DNA from: Actinomycetota bacterium
GTDB lineage: Bacteria; Actinomycetota; Thermoleophilia; Gaiellales; F1-60-MAGs149
Reading direction: 5' to 3'
DNA: 64,000 nt
NCBI GenBank assembly: GCA_009885805.1
Contig: VFJZ01000020.1
Location: forward strand, 1 to 64,000
Translations under genes and position numbers: made by a program
The notes under the pieces: model-generated
The model's database searches: none
What the model was told of the DNA's origin: nothing
Seen by the model: the letters and a program-made list of their open reading frames with translations, nothing else
In this document: positions 1 to 7,399 of the stretch, one piece after another
Layout: the number at the start of each line of letters is the position of its first letter
Position numbering within the stretch: position 1 is the first letter of the stretch

Positions 1-387
1 CAGGTGGACGAGCTCGAGCCCTTCGCCGGCCTGGCGGTAGCGCTCCTCCTTGCCGACCTTGCGCTGCTTGAGGCCGTAGGCGACGTTGTCCAGCACGCTC
101 ATGTGCGGGAACAGCGCGTAGGCCTGGAAGACCATGTTCACGTTGCGTCGCGCCGGCGGCAGGTAGGTGACGTCGCGGCCCTGCAGCAGGATGCGACCCT
201 CGCTCGGCTCCTCGAAGCCGGCGATCATCCGCAGCGTCGTCGTCTTGCCGCAGCCGGATGGTCCGAGCATCGTGAAGAACTCGCCATCGAGGATCGAGAA
301 CGAGACGTCGTCGACTGCACAGAACTCGCCGAACATCTTCGTTACCGCATCGATGACGATGCCGCCGCCCTGCTCCACGCTCCCCAT
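1..387 (-). CDS. ABC transporter ATP-binding protein, PotA-like (N-terminal part, runs off the left edge)
   Basis: Minus-strand reading frame open from ATG at 387 to the window edge, 129 codons visible. It shows the nucleotide-binding fold of a polyamine/iron-type importer ATPase: Walker [10 protein letters not shown] at about residues 39-47, then the segment [11 protein letters not shown] containing the Q-loop glutamine. Signature motif, Walker B and the C-terminal regulatory domain lie outside the window. By family it energises uptake of a small solute such as a polyamine. It is divergent from the TetR gene, which may control it, and near a split glutamate-synthase set, so an amine substrate is plausible but inferred. 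A TATCGT hexamer 8 nt before the ATG suggests a leaderless transcript. Confidence 0.85.
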   Translation of the reverse strand, partial: MGSVEQGGGIVIDAVTKMFGEFCAVDDVSFSILDGEFFTMLGPSGCGKTTTLRMIAGFEEPSEGRILLQGRDVTYLPPARRNVNMVFQAYALFPHMSVLDNVAYGLKQRKVGKEERYRQAGEGLELVHL

Positions 388-395
388 ACGGCGAT

Positions 396-401
396 ACGAT
401 A
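396..401 (-). promoter_or_regulatory. -10-like hexamer TATCGT of the ABC ATPase gene
   Basis: TATCGT on the minus strand ends 8 nt before the ATG at 387, and no Shine-Dalgarno lies between. This fits a leaderless promoter of the type repeated across this window. No convincing -35 element is visible. Confidence 0.45.
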
Positions 402-449
402 GGTACGATCCGGCTCGGAAGCAAGGAGGATCTCGGGTAGCCTTGCTGC

Positions 450-1217
450 GTGGCCCCGCGTTCCGCCACCACCGAGCGTCGGGCGTTGATCCGCGAAGCC
501 GCCATTCGCGCGATCGACGAGCGGGGCTTCGATGCCGTTCGCTACAGCGACGTCGCGGACGGAGCCGGGGTCGCGGTCGGGACGGTGCAGTACTACTTCG
601 CCTCGCGCGATGCCCTGCTCGGCGCAGCCTTCCTGGAGACGAACCGTGCCGCGATCGCCAACGCTCGCCGAATCGCGGCGGAGGCCGGCGACGATCCGTG
701 GGATCGGCTGGAGGCGCTCGTTGCCGAACTGGCCGGCGCGACGTGGGCGGTGTGGCTCGACTTCTGGGCTGCGGCCCGCCTTCACGCCGAGCTGCGCGCC
801 GTGCTCGAAGCGGCCTACGAGGCCTGGCGCGGGCCCGTCGTCGAGGCGATCGAGGATGGCCTGCGGTCGGGCGTGTTCGCGTCCCCCTTCACCGCCAGCG
901 AGCTCGCTGCGGCCCTCGTCGCGATGGTCGACGGCCTCGGTCTGCAGCGCGAACTCGGTCTGCCCTGGTTGCAGCCCGCGCGCGCGCGGCAGCTCGTGCT
1001 GGGGATGCTGTCGCTCGCCCTCGGCCGCGCCCTAGTGGTGGTGCGACCCCGACCTGGCGAGTCGCTTGGCGCGCCTCCTGGACCTGCTCCAGCAAGCCCA
1101 AGCGACGGGCGACGCTCCCGCTCGCTCCAGCCACGCCAACCGGTCACGCCATTTCAGGGTCGAACCCCTAGTGTCCTGTCGCGGAGATTCGTTCGCGATA
1201 TCGGGCGAGGTTGGTGA
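450..1217 (+). CDS. TetR/AcrR-family transcriptional regulator, 3' end altered by IS insertion
   Basis: N-terminal TetR helix-turn-helix at about residues 8-55 (motifs [17 protein letters not shown] and ASRDALL), followed by a helical ligand-binding domain up to about residue 195. The only possible start after the in-frame TAG at 438 is GTG at 450. The AAGGAGGA at 423-430 is about 20 nt away, too far to serve this start. The region after residue 195 is Pro/Arg/Ser-rich and unlike the family, whose members are near 200 residues. Translation runs across the left end of the IS630 element and stops at 1215-1217. If the IS is removed the frame would stop at TAA 2356-2358, giving 246 aa. Probably regulates the divergent ABC gene and/or the downstream glx genes (inference). 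Confidence 0.8.
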   Translation: MAPRSATTERRALIREAAIRAIDERGFDAVRYSDVADGAGVAVGTVQYYFASRDALLGAAFLETNRAAIANARRIAAEAGDDPWDRLEALVAELAGATWAVWLDFWAAARLHAELRAVLEAAYEAWRGPVVEAIEDGLRSGVFASPFTASELAAALVAMVDGLGLQRELGLPWLQPARARQLVLGMLSLALGRALVVVRPRPGESLGAPPGPAPASPSDGRRSRSLQPRQPVTPFQGRTPSVLSRRFVRDIGRGW

Positions 1218-2259
1218 GGATCTCGTCGGCGGTCTTGACCCAGACGTAGGGGCGTGGGTTGTCGTTCCAGTGCGTCATCCAGTGGTTGATGTCGGCTTCG
1301 AGGTCGCGGACGCTGCGGTGGACGCCGCGCTGCAGGAGCTTGCTGGTGAGCTCGGAGAACCAGCGTTCGACGAGGTTCAGCCAGGAGCAGCCGGTCGGTG
1401 TGAAGTGCAGCACGAAGCGGGGGTGGCGTAGCAGCCAGCGTTGGATCGTCGGGGTCTTGTGGGTGGCGTAGTTGTCGACGATCAGGTGCATGTCGAGGTC
1501 GGCCGGTACCTGCTCGTCGAGCTGGTCGAGGAACCGTTTGAACTCGAGCGTGCGGTGGCGCTGATGCATCGATCCGATCACCTTGCCGGTCGCGACGTCG
1601 AGCGCCGCGAACAGGCTGGTGGTGCCGTGGCGTTCGTAGTCGTGGCTCATCCGCGCCGGCGTGCCGGGCAGGATCGGCCGGATCGGCTGGGAGCGATCGA
1701 GCGCCTGGATCTGGCTCTTCTCGTCGACGCAGAGCACGAGCGCGCGCTCGGGCGGGTTCAGGTACAGCCCGACGACGTCACGGACCTTCTCCACGAACAA
1801 CGGGTCGGTCGAGATCTTGAACGTCCCGATCAGGTGCGGCTTCAACCTGAACGCGCGCCAGATCCGCGCGACGGTGTCCTTCGACACGCCCACCGACGAG
1901 GCCAACGATCGCGTCGACCAGTGCGTCGCGTCCGCCGGGGTCTCCTCGATCGTGCGTCGCACGATCTCCGCCACCTGCTCGTCCAGCACCGTCCGCGGGA
2001 CACCCGGCCGGGGCGCGTCGTCGAGGCCGTCCAGACGACGCTCAACGAACCGCCGCCGCCATTTCGAGACCGTCTTCGGATGCACGCCGAGTTCGGCCGC
2101 GACCTCATCGTTATCGAGCCCATCCGCGCACCGCAGCACGATCCGGCTGCGCCGCGCGAGCCGCTGCTCGGTCCGCGGCCGACGCGCCCACGCCTCCAAC
2201 TGCTCCCGCTCGGAAGCGTCCAGAACCAGTACCGCCTTCGGTCGTCCCGTTCTTGCCAT
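1168..2259 (-). CDS. IS630-family transposase (DDE superfamily)
   Basis: A 363-aa transposase. The N-terminal half has two helix-turn-helix regions (about residues 40-75 and 110-140, including VHPKTVSKWRRRF). The C-terminal DDE nuclease has its first Asp in VDEKSQ, the second in VDNYATH, and the Glu in LNLVERWF about 35 residues later. It cuts and joins the element ends at TA. The start at ATG 2259 is chosen because GGGAGG sits about 5 nt upstream; an in-frame ATG at 2292 lacks this. The frame reads through the left inverted repeat, and its TAG stop (1170-1168) is made of the target TA plus the flanking C. The stop codon is therefore supplied by the insertion site, not by the element. Confidence 0.93.
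   Translation of the reverse strand: MARTGRPKAVLVLDASEREQLEAWARRPRTEQRLARRSRIVLRCADGLDNDEVAAELGVHPKTVSKWRRRFVERRLDGLDDAPRPGVPRTVLDEQVAEIVRRTIEETPADATHWSTRSLASSVGVSKDTVARIWRAFRLKPHLIGTFKISTDPLFVEKVRDVVGLYLNPPERALVLCVDEKSQIQALDRSQPIRPILPGTPARMSHDYERHGTTSLFAALDVATGKVIGSMHQRHRTLEFKRFLDQLDEQVPADLDMHLIVDNYATHKTPTIQRWLLRHPRFVLHFTPTGCSWLNLVERWFSELTSKLLQRGVHRSVRDLEADINHWMTHWNDNPRPYVWVKTADEILTNLARYRERISATGH
1171..1190 (+). repeat. Left terminal inverted repeat of the IS630-family element
   Basis: Twenty bases beginning GTGTCCTGTCGC pair with the reverse complement of 2318-2337, with mismatches at positions 6, 7, 13 and 17. They lie directly inside the TA at 1169-1170. Confidence 0.9.
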
Positions 2260-2317
2260 CCACGCCTCCCTAGAGGGTGCCGTAGAAGGCAACGGACCAC
2301 TTCCCCAATTATTCCCC

Positions 2318-2337
2318 GAACCTCAGCGACGAGACAC
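2318..2337 (-). repeat. Right terminal inverted repeat of the IS630-family element
   Basis: Reads GTGTCTCGTCGC inward on the minus strand and matches the left repeat at 16 of 20 positions. It is followed outside by the duplicated TA at 2338-2339. Confidence 0.9.
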
Positions 2338-2373
2338 TAGCGCGATCGACCGCCGCTAAAGGCACGACGTGTG

Positions 2374-2379
2374 TACCAT
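2374..2379 (+). promoter_or_regulatory. -10-like hexamer TACCAT of the glxBCD operon
   Basis: TACCAT ends exactly 7 nt before the ATG at 2387 and no ribosome-binding site intervenes, matching the leaderless pattern of this window. The IS right end at 2337 lies about 14 bp upstream of where a -35 would sit, so the IS may have replaced upstream control sequence. Confidence 0.5.
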
Positions 2380-2386
2380 AGGCCGC

Positions 2387-3292
2387 ATGTGCGGGATCGT
2401 GGGACTCTTCGCGAAGTCGGACGCCATCGCCGATCGCCTCGGCGAGCACCTGTCGCGGATGCTCGTCCAGATGAACGACCGCGGGCCCGACTCGGCCGGC
2501 GTCGCCGTCTACCGTGACCCGGCGCCCGACGGCGCCGCGAAGCTGACGCTGCAGTGCGAGGCGGCTGGCTACGACTGGGGCGCAGTCGCGGCCGGGCTGA
2601 AGGCCGTCTTCGGCGGCGATCCGATGCCGCAGGTCCGCGACCACCACGCGGTACTGGTCGTGCGGGCGGGCGCGGCCGCTGCGCAGGCGTGGGTGCGCGA
2701 GCACCACCCCGACGTCCGCGTGATGAGCGCCGGGCGGGTGATCGAGATCTACAAGGAGACCGGGCTTCCGAGCGACTTCGCCGCGCGCCACCACCTCGGC
2801 GACATCCGCGGCAGCCACGCGCTCGGCCACACGCGGATGGCGACGGAGTCGAAGGTGACGACGCTCGGGTCGCACCCGTTCTCGACCGGCCTCGACGTCT
2901 GCCTCGTGCACAACGGCTCGCTGTCGAATCACAACGCCCTGCGGCGGATGCTGCGACGCGAGGGGATCGAGTTCCACACCGAGAACGACACCGAGGTCGC
3001 CGCCGGGTACCTGACGTGGCGGCTGCGCGAGGGCGACTCGCTCCACGACGCGCTGCTGCAGTGCCTCGATGACCTCGACGGCTTCTACACGTTTGCGATC
3101 GGCACCGCCGACGGCTTCGCCGTCTTCCGCGATCCGATCGCCTGCAAGCCGGCCGTGATGGCAGAGACGGACGACTGGGTGGCGATGTCGTCCGAGTTCC
3201 GCGCCATCGCGGTCCTGCCCGGTGCCGAGGATGCAAGGATCTGGGAGCCGGCACCGGCGACGCCGTACATCTGGGAAGGGGCGCGGGTCTGA
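2387..3292 (+). CDS. glxB: Class II glutamine amidotransferase-like subunit (GlxB/MgsA type)
   Basis: A 301-aa Ntn-hydrolase-fold protein beginning MCGIVGLF. Cys2 becomes the N-terminal nucleophile that releases ammonia from glutamine. Family motifs include GHTRMATES, the HPFSTG segment, VHNGSLSN and ENDTE. The start is ATG 2387 because the Cys must follow the initiator Met; an in-frame ATG at 2369 is rejected. Its size and the two following genes match the split glutamate synthase homologues GlxBCD of rhizobia and N-methylglutamate synthase MgsABC of methylotrophs. In those systems this subunit supplies or handles the amine group. It overlaps glxC by 1 nt. Confidence 0.88.
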   Translation: MCGIVGLFAKSDAIADRLGEHLSRMLVQMNDRGPDSAGVAVYRDPAPDGAAKLTLQCEAAGYDWGAVAAGLKAVFGGDPMPQVRDHHAVLVVRAGAAAAQAWVREHHPDVRVMSAGRVIEIYKETGLPSDFAARHHLGDIRGSHALGHTRMATESKVTTLGSHPFSTGLDVCLVHNGSLSNHNALRRMLRREGIEFHTENDTEVAAGYLTWRLREGDSLHDALLQCLDDLDGFYTFAIGTADGFAVFRDPIACKPAVMAETDDWVAMSSEFRAIAVLPGAEDARIWEPAPATPYIWEGARV

Positions 3293-3990
3293 TGGCGACG
3301 AGCGCCGCGATTGAGGTCGTCGATCTCGCCGTCACGCCGCTCCGCGACCTGAACCAGCGGCTGCACGACCTCGCGGCCGGCGCTGGACCGCGGTCGTGGC
3401 GCGTCGTCAACCCGTCGGGCGCGCACAACATCGCCTGCGGTCTCGACGCGGACATCGAGGTCGTCATCGAGGGGCACGCCGGCTACTACTGCGCGGGGAT
3501 GAACAAGCGCGCCACCGTCCGCATCACCGGGACGGCCGGGCAGGGCGTCGCCGAGAACATGATGAGCGGCCGCGTCACGGTCGACGGGAACGCCAGCCAG
3601 GCGGCCGGCGCGACGGCGCACGGCGGGCTCCTGCACATCCGCGGCGACGCGTCGTCGCGCTGCGGCATCTCGCTGAAGGGCGCGTCGATCGTCGTCGAGG
3701 GCTCGATCGGCCACATGAGCGCGTTCATGGCCCAGACCGGCGCGATCGTCGTCTGCGGTGACGCGGCCGATGCGCTCGGCGATTCGATGTACGAGACGCA
3801 CATCTACGTCCGCGGCACCGTCGCGGGACTCGGCGCGGACTGCATCGTCAAGGAGCTGCGCGACTTCCACCGGGCGGAGCTCGCCGGCCTTCTCGAGCAG
3901 GCGGGGATCACGGGCGTCGATGTCGCCGACTTCACGCGCTACGGGTCGGCGCGGAACCTCTACACCTTCAAGATCGACAACACCTACTGA
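3292..3990 (+). CDS. glxC: GXGXG-domain glutamate synthase-like subunit (GlxC/MgsB type)
   Basis: A 232-aa protein made of the right-handed beta-helix found at the C-terminus of glutamate synthase large subunits and in formylmethanofuran dehydrogenase subunit C. The regularly spaced glycines of the GXGXG repeats are visible (for example EGHAGYYCAGM, ITGTAGQGVAENM, IRGDASSRCGI). In GltB this domain is structural and links the amidotransferase and FMN domains; here it is a separate subunit. The ATG overlaps the glxB stop by 1 nt and glxD follows after 7 nt, so the three are translated together. Confidence 0.87.
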   Translation: MATSAAIEVVDLAVTPLRDLNQRLHDLAAGAGPRSWRVVNPSGAHNIACGLDADIEVVIEGHAGYYCAGMNKRATVRITGTAGQGVAENMMSGRVTVDGNASQAAGATAHGGLLHIRGDASSRCGISLKGASIVVEGSIGHMSAFMAQTGAIVVCGDAADALGDSMYETHIYVRGTVAGLGADCIVKELRDFHRAELAGLLEQAGITGVDVADFTRYGSARNLYTFKIDNTY

Positions 3991-3997
3991 GGCTGTG

Positions 3998-5332
3998 ATG
4001 CACCCGTCCAGCACCTGGCACCCCGGTCTGCGCGAGTCGGCCCTGTTCGACCGCCGGACGATCGCCGAGATCCAGCGCGCGGCGCGCGAGGGCATCTACG
4101 ACATCCGCGGCTTCGGCGCGAAGCGCCACGTGCCGCACTTCGACGACCTGCTGTTCCTCGGCGCCTCGGTTTCCCGCTACCCGCTGGAGGGCTACCGTGA
4201 GCGCTGCGGCACCGACGTGACGCTCGGCAGCCGGTTCGCGTCCAGGCCGCTCGAGCTGAAGATCCCGGTCACGATCGCCGGTATGAGTTTCGGCGCCCTG
4301 TCGGGGCCAGCGAAGGAGGCGCTCGGCCGCGGTGCGAGTGAGGTTGGGACGTCGACCACCACCGGCGACGGGGGCATGACGCCGGAGGAGCGCGGCCACT
4401 CCGACCAGCTCGTCTACCAGGTGTTGCCGTCGCGGTACGGCATGAACCCGGACGACCTGCGCCGCGCCGATGCGATCGAGGTCGTCGTCGGGCAGGGCGC
4501 GAAGCCGGGCGGCGGCGGCATGCTGCTCGGTCACAAGATCTCCGACCGCGTCGCGCAGATGCGCGACCTGCCGAAGGGCATCGACCAGCGCTCCGCCTGC
4601 CGGCACCCCGACTGGACGGGGCCGGACGACCTCGAGATCAAGATCCAGGAGCTGCGCGAGATCACGGATTGGCAGAAGCCGATCTACGTGAAGGTGGGCG
4701 CCACCCGGACGTACTACGACGTGCAGCTGGCGGTCAAGGCCGGCGCGGACGTCGTCGTGGTCGACGGCATGCAGGGCGGGACGGCGGCGACCCAGGATGT
4801 CTTCATCGAGCATGTGGGTATCCCGACGCTGCCCGCAATCCCCCTTGCCGTGCAGGCGCTGCAGGAGCTCGACATGCATCGCAAGGTGCAGCTGATCGTC
4901 TCGGGCGGCATCCGCTCGGGCGCCGACGTGGCGAAGGCGATCGCGCTCGGCGCGGACGCGGTCGCGATCGGCGTGGCCGCACTGATCGCCCTCGGCGACA
5001 ACGCTCCCGAGCACGACGACGCCTACAGGGAGATCGGCTCGGCCGCCGGGTACTACGACGACTACCAGGCCGGGCGCGACCCGGCCGGCATCTCGACGCA
5101 GGATCCCGACCTCGCGGCGCGGTTCGACCCGGTCAAGGGCGGCCGCAAGCTCGCCAACTACCTGCGCGTCCTGACGCTCGAGGCGCAGACGCTCGCCCGC
5201 GCCTGCGGCAAGAGTCACCTGCACAACCTCGAGCCCGAGGATCTGGTGGCGCTGACGGTCGAGGCGGCGGCGATGGCGCGGGTGCCGCTCGCCGGGACGA
5301 CGTGGATTCCCGGCCAGAACGGCGGCTACTGA
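3998..5332 (+). CDS. glxD: FMN-binding glutamate synthase-like catalytic subunit (GlxD/MgsC type)
   Basis: A 444-aa TIM-barrel matching the FMN domain of glutamate synthase: GMSFGALSGPAKEAL near residue 90, the Gly-rich GAKPGGGGMLLG near 170, VKVGATRTYYDVQ, VVVDGMQGGTAATQ, and the phosphate-binding VSGGIRSGADVAKAIALGAD. It should couple 2-oxoglutarate and ammonia or an alkylamine to glutamate or N-methylglutamate. Which of these cannot be told here, because a GlnT/GmaS-type synthetase partner is not in view. The start is ATG 3998; GTG 3995 is in frame and equally possible. Last member of the glxBCD set. Confidence 0.88.
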   Translation: MHPSSTWHPGLRESALFDRRTIAEIQRAAREGIYDIRGFGAKRHVPHFDDLLFLGASVSRYPLEGYRERCGTDVTLGSRFASRPLELKIPVTIAGMSFGALSGPAKEALGRGASEVGTSTTTGDGGMTPEERGHSDQLVYQVLPSRYGMNPDDLRRADAIEVVVGQGAKPGGGGMLLGHKISDRVAQMRDLPKGIDQRSACRHPDWTGPDDLEIKIQELREITDWQKPIYVKVGATRTYYDVQLAVKAGADVVVVDGMQGGTAATQDVFIEHVGIPTLPAIPLAVQALQELDMHRKVQLIVSGGIRSGADVAKAIALGADAVAIGVAALIALGDNAPEHDDAYREIGSAAGYYDDYQAGRDPAGISTQDPDLAARFDPVKGGRKLANYLRVLTLEAQTLARACGKSHLHNLEPEDLVALTVEAAAMARVPLAGTTWIPGQNGGY

Positions 5333-5333
5333 G

Positions 5334-5636
5334 CTGGACTGCTACGCCGTCATCTTCACGAGTCGGGAGTCAGGCGTCGATGCGGAGGGCTACGCCGCGG
5401 CGGCGGCGCGGATGGAGGAACTCGCCCGCGCGCAGCCGGGCTTCATCGGGATCGACTCGGCCCGGTCGCCCGACGGCCTCGGGATCACCGTCTCGTACTG
5501 GGAGTCGGAGGAGGCGATCGCCGCCTGGAAGGCACACGCCGAGCACGTGCCCGTGCAGCGGCTGGGGCGAGAGCGCTGGTACGACTGGTTCCACACGCGC
5601 GTCGCGCGTGTCGAGCGCGAGTCGTCGAATTCGTAG
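5334..5636 (+). CDS. Antibiotic-biosynthesis-monooxygenase (ABM)-domain protein with a non-standard start
   Basis: About 100 aa with the dimeric alpha+beta-barrel ABM fold: an N-terminal strand YAVIFTSRE, the segment QPGFIGIDSARSPDG and SYWESEEAIAAWKAHAEH. Such proteins are small cofactor-free oxygenases or, often, uncharacterised stress proteins. The ATG at 5412 would delete the first strand and helix, so the true start must lie upstream. No ATG, GTG or TTG is available in frame near the domain start. CTG at 5334, 1 nt after the glxD stop, is the best candidate; a sequencing error is the alternative. Likely co-transcribed with glxBCD. Confidence 0.7.
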   Translation: MDCYAVIFTSRESGVDAEGYAAAAARMEELARAQPGFIGIDSARSPDGLGITVSYWESEEAIAAWKAHAEHVPVQRLGRERWYDWFHTRVARVERESSNS

Positions 5637-5644
5637 GCATCAAG

Positions 5645-5670
5645 ACATCAGCGCCGTTATGATCTGATGT
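5645..5670. promoter_or_regulatory. Operator/promoter of the VapBC module
   Basis: Perfect inverted repeat ACATCAG-N12-CTGATGT (5645-5651 and 5664-5670) directly abutting the vapB ATG. A TATGAT -10-like hexamer (5658-5663) lies between the arms, 7 nt before the ATG. An autoregulatory ribbon-helix-helix antitoxin bound here would cover the promoter, as is usual for vapBC. The left arm with its flank (GACATCAGCGC) recurs just after vapC at 6334-6344. Confidence 0.65.
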
Positions 5671-5910
5671 ATGAGGACGACGCTCACGCTCGATGACGAT
5701 GTCGCTGCCGAACTCGATCGGTACCGTCGGGCGGCTGGCATCACCCACCGGCAGGCGGTGAACGAGATCATCCGCCGCGGCCTCGGTGCCGCCCCCCGTC
5801 CGCGTGGCACGTTCGTGACGAGTCCGATCGCGTCAGGCCCGCTCCGCGTGGGTATCGACGATGTCCAGGCGGCCCTGTCGCTGATCGAGGGCGACGATCG
5901 CCCGTCGTGA
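5671..5910 (+). CDS. vapB: VapB-type antitoxin, ribbon-helix-helix
   Basis: A 79-aa protein with the short MRTTLTLDDDVAAELDRYRR start typical of ribbon-helix-helix DNA-binding antitoxins, then the second helix AVNEIIRRGL. The C-terminal part should wrap the toxin. It would repress its own promoter at the palindrome just upstream. Its TGA overlaps the toxin GTG start (GTGA, 5907-5910), giving coupled translation. The hexamer TATGAT 7 nt before the ATG predicts a leaderless transcript. Confidence 0.85.
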   Translation: MRTTLTLDDDVAAELDRYRRAAGITHRQAVNEIIRRGLGAAPRPRGTFVTSPIASGPLRVGIDDVQAALSLIEGDDRPS

Positions 5911-6335
5911 TCCTGATCGATGCGAATCTCCTGATCTACGCGCGGGTCGCCGACACGCCGCAGTACGAACCGGCTCGTACTTGGCTCGACCAGCAACTGA
6001 ACGCGACGCCGCGGGTCGGACTGCCCTGGCCGAGTCTGATGGCGTTCCTGCGGATCGTCACCAATCCGCGCGCGACACCGAGCCCCGTCGAGCCCCGGGC
6101 CGCGTGGGTTGCGGTGCGGGAGTGGCTGGCGCTGGAGAGCGTCTGGATTCCTGTGCCGACCGATCGGCATGCCGAGGTGCTGGACGGACTGGTCGACGGC
6201 TCGTTCGGCGGTGACCTCCTCCAGGATGCGCACCTTGCGGCGCTCGCGATCGAGCATGGGCTGACGCTGGCATCGACCGACGGAGACTTCGCGCGGTTCG
6301 CCGGGCTGCGCTGGCTGAACCCGCTAGCCGCTTGA
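5907..6335 (+). CDS. vapC: VapC-type PIN-domain ribonuclease toxin
   Basis: A 142-aa PIN protein of the mycobacterial-type VapC family. Motifs: MILIDANLLIYA with the first acidic residue, PWPSLMAFLRIVTNPR in the middle, DLLQDAHLAALAIEHG and STDGDFARF carrying the later Asp residues, and a C-terminal LRWLNPL. By family it is a Mg2+-dependent endoribonuclease inhibited by the VapB encoded immediately upstream. It ends 2 bp from the stop of the convergent SDR gene. An 11-bp repeat of the upstream operator half overlaps its stop codon. Confidence 0.87.
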   Translation: MILIDANLLIYARVADTPQYEPARTWLDQQLNATPRVGLPWPSLMAFLRIVTNPRATPSPVEPRAAWVAVREWLALESVWIPVPTDRHAEVLDGLVDGSFGGDLLQDAHLAALAIEHGLTLASTDGDFARFAGLRWLNPLAA

Positions 6336-6337
6336 CA

Positions 6338-7102
6338 TCAGCGCAGGCGGAGCCGGAGGCGATCGTCGGCCATGCCGTCCGCCGCCTCCGCGAGCGTGAC
6401 GTCGAGATCGTCCTTGACGTGCAGGAACCGGCCGCTGAGTGGGTCGGCGTCGCCCGCCGCGATCCGCAGGACGAGGTCGGCCGAGTCGGTGGCCGTCTGC
6501 CAGGCGTCGTCGGGCGTCCCGGCGAGGTCGGCCCAGCGCAGGAAGACGTCGCTCGAGGACATGTCGGTGCGGACGAGGCCCGGCGCCATCGCGAACGCGG
6601 TCACCCCGGTGCCGGCGACCTCGGCCGCGATCCGCTCCATCAGCACGACCGCGGCGCACTTCGCCGAGGCGTAGGCGCTGCAGTAGGGCGCGGGGACGTC
6701 CGCCATGCCGCTCGTCATGGTCGCGATGCGGCCGCTGCCGCGCGCGAGCATCGACGGTAGAACCGTGTGGGCTGGGAGCGCCGCGCCGAGCAGGTTGACC
6801 TCGAAGTCCCGCCACCAGATCTCCTCGGCGACCTCGTAGAACGGGCCCCACGCGCCCGCGATGCCGGCGTTTGCGACGAGCAGGTCGACGGGGCCGAGGT
6901 CTGCAGCGACGCGGGCGTGCGCCGCCTCGACGTCGCGGCGCACGGTGACGTCGCACGCCAGCGCGAGACCGGGCGCGTCGGCGCCGGGCGCGAGCGACCA
7001 GACGGATACGCGCGCGCCGGCGGCCTCGAGCGCGCGTGCGATTGCGAGACCGATCCCGCGGGCGCCGCCTGTGACGACCGCGACCTGGCCCGCGAGGCTC
7101 AC
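6338..7102 (-). CDS. Short-chain dehydrogenase/reductase (SDR)
   Basis: A 254-aa classical SDR: nucleotide-binding TGGARGIG near residue 14, NAG in VANAGIAG, the catalytic Ser in TMTSGMADVP, and the YASAK Tyr/Lys pair. It oxidises or reduces an unidentified alcohol/ketone with NAD(P)(H). The start GTG 7102 is chosen because it overlaps the upstream TGA as GTGA; a second GTG at 7105 is in frame. Last gene of a three-gene minus-strand operon (cupin, unknown, SDR). Confidence 0.85.
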   Translation of the reverse strand: MSLAGQVAVVTGGARGIGLAIARALEAAGARVSVWSLAPGADAPGLALACDVTVRRDVEAAHARVAADLGPVDLLVANAGIAGAWGPFYEVAEEIWWRDFEVNLLGAALPAHTVLPSMLARGSGRIATMTSGMADVPAPYCSAYASAKCAAVVLMERIAAEVAGTGVTAFAMAPGLVRTDMSSSDVFLRWADLAGTPDDAWQTATDSADLVLRIAAGDADPLSGRFLHVKDDLDVTLAEAADGMADDRLRLRLR

Positions 7103-7389
7103 CACGGCCCGCCGCCGATCCGCAGGTGGCGCGAGCGGAGCAGCGCCGGGTCGGCGCCGACCACGGCCACGAGGCGACCGTCGACGCGGTCGAGACTCTC
7201 CGCGAGGCGGATGATCGCCGCCGCCGCGCAGGCCGTCGCGCTGTCCGGAGCGGCGGCCGGATCGCCGGCGATCAGCAGGACGCGCTCGGTCGCCTCGCCG
7301 GGGGCCGAACGGCAGGCGTCGTAGGCGGCGCGGACCGGCGCCGCGACCTCGTCCCACCACTCGTCGATGTCGGTCTCGTGAAAGCGCAA
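7099..7389 (-). CDS. Hypothetical protein between cupin and SDR genes
   Basis: A 96-aa protein I do not recognise. It has an acidic, Trp-containing N-terminus (FHETDIDEWWDEV), an Ala-rich middle with a possible beta-alpha-beta pattern (RVLLIAGDP, AIIRLAESLDRVDGRLVAVVG), and ends GGGPW. No signal peptide or membrane segment is apparent. The start TTG 7389 is tentative. It sits 10 nt after the cupin stop and overlaps the SDR start by 4 nt, so a role with those two enzymes is likely. It could be a small subunit or a split N-terminal piece of the reductase. Confidence 0.6.
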   Translation of the reverse strand: MRFHETDIDEWWDEVAAPVRAAYDACRSAPGEATERVLLIAGDPAAAPDSATACAAAAIIRLAESLDRVDGRLVAVVGADPALLRSRHLRIGGGPW

Positions 7390-7399
7390 GCGGACCAGG

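Larger units (their letters stand above)
1171..2337 (-). mobile_element. IS630-family insertion sequence, complete, 1167 bp
   Basis: The element has imperfect 20-bp terminal inverted repeats (16/20 identical) starting GTGTC and ending GACAC. It is flanked on both sides by TA (1169-1170 and 2338-2339) within an original C-TA-G site. A TA duplication at a CTAG-like target is the hallmark of the IS630/Tc1-mariner group. The single transposase gene fills the element and reads on the minus strand. Repeats, target duplication and open frame are all intact, so it looks recently active. It separates the TetR gene from glxB, and its right end lies 49 nt before the glxB ATG. Confidence 0.93.

Noticed and set aside
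1150..1170. GGGTCGAACCCC looks like a tRNA T-arm, raising the idea that the IS sits in a tRNA or tmRNA gene
   Set aside because: The T-loop spacing is wrong (TCGAA without the preceding T), and no acceptor, D-arm or anticodon stem can be folded around it on either strand.
2369..2386. Earlier in-frame ATG for glxB giving an extra MCTIGR
   Set aside because: The amidotransferase needs Cys directly after the initiator Met, and the TACCAT hexamer lies between the two ATGs.
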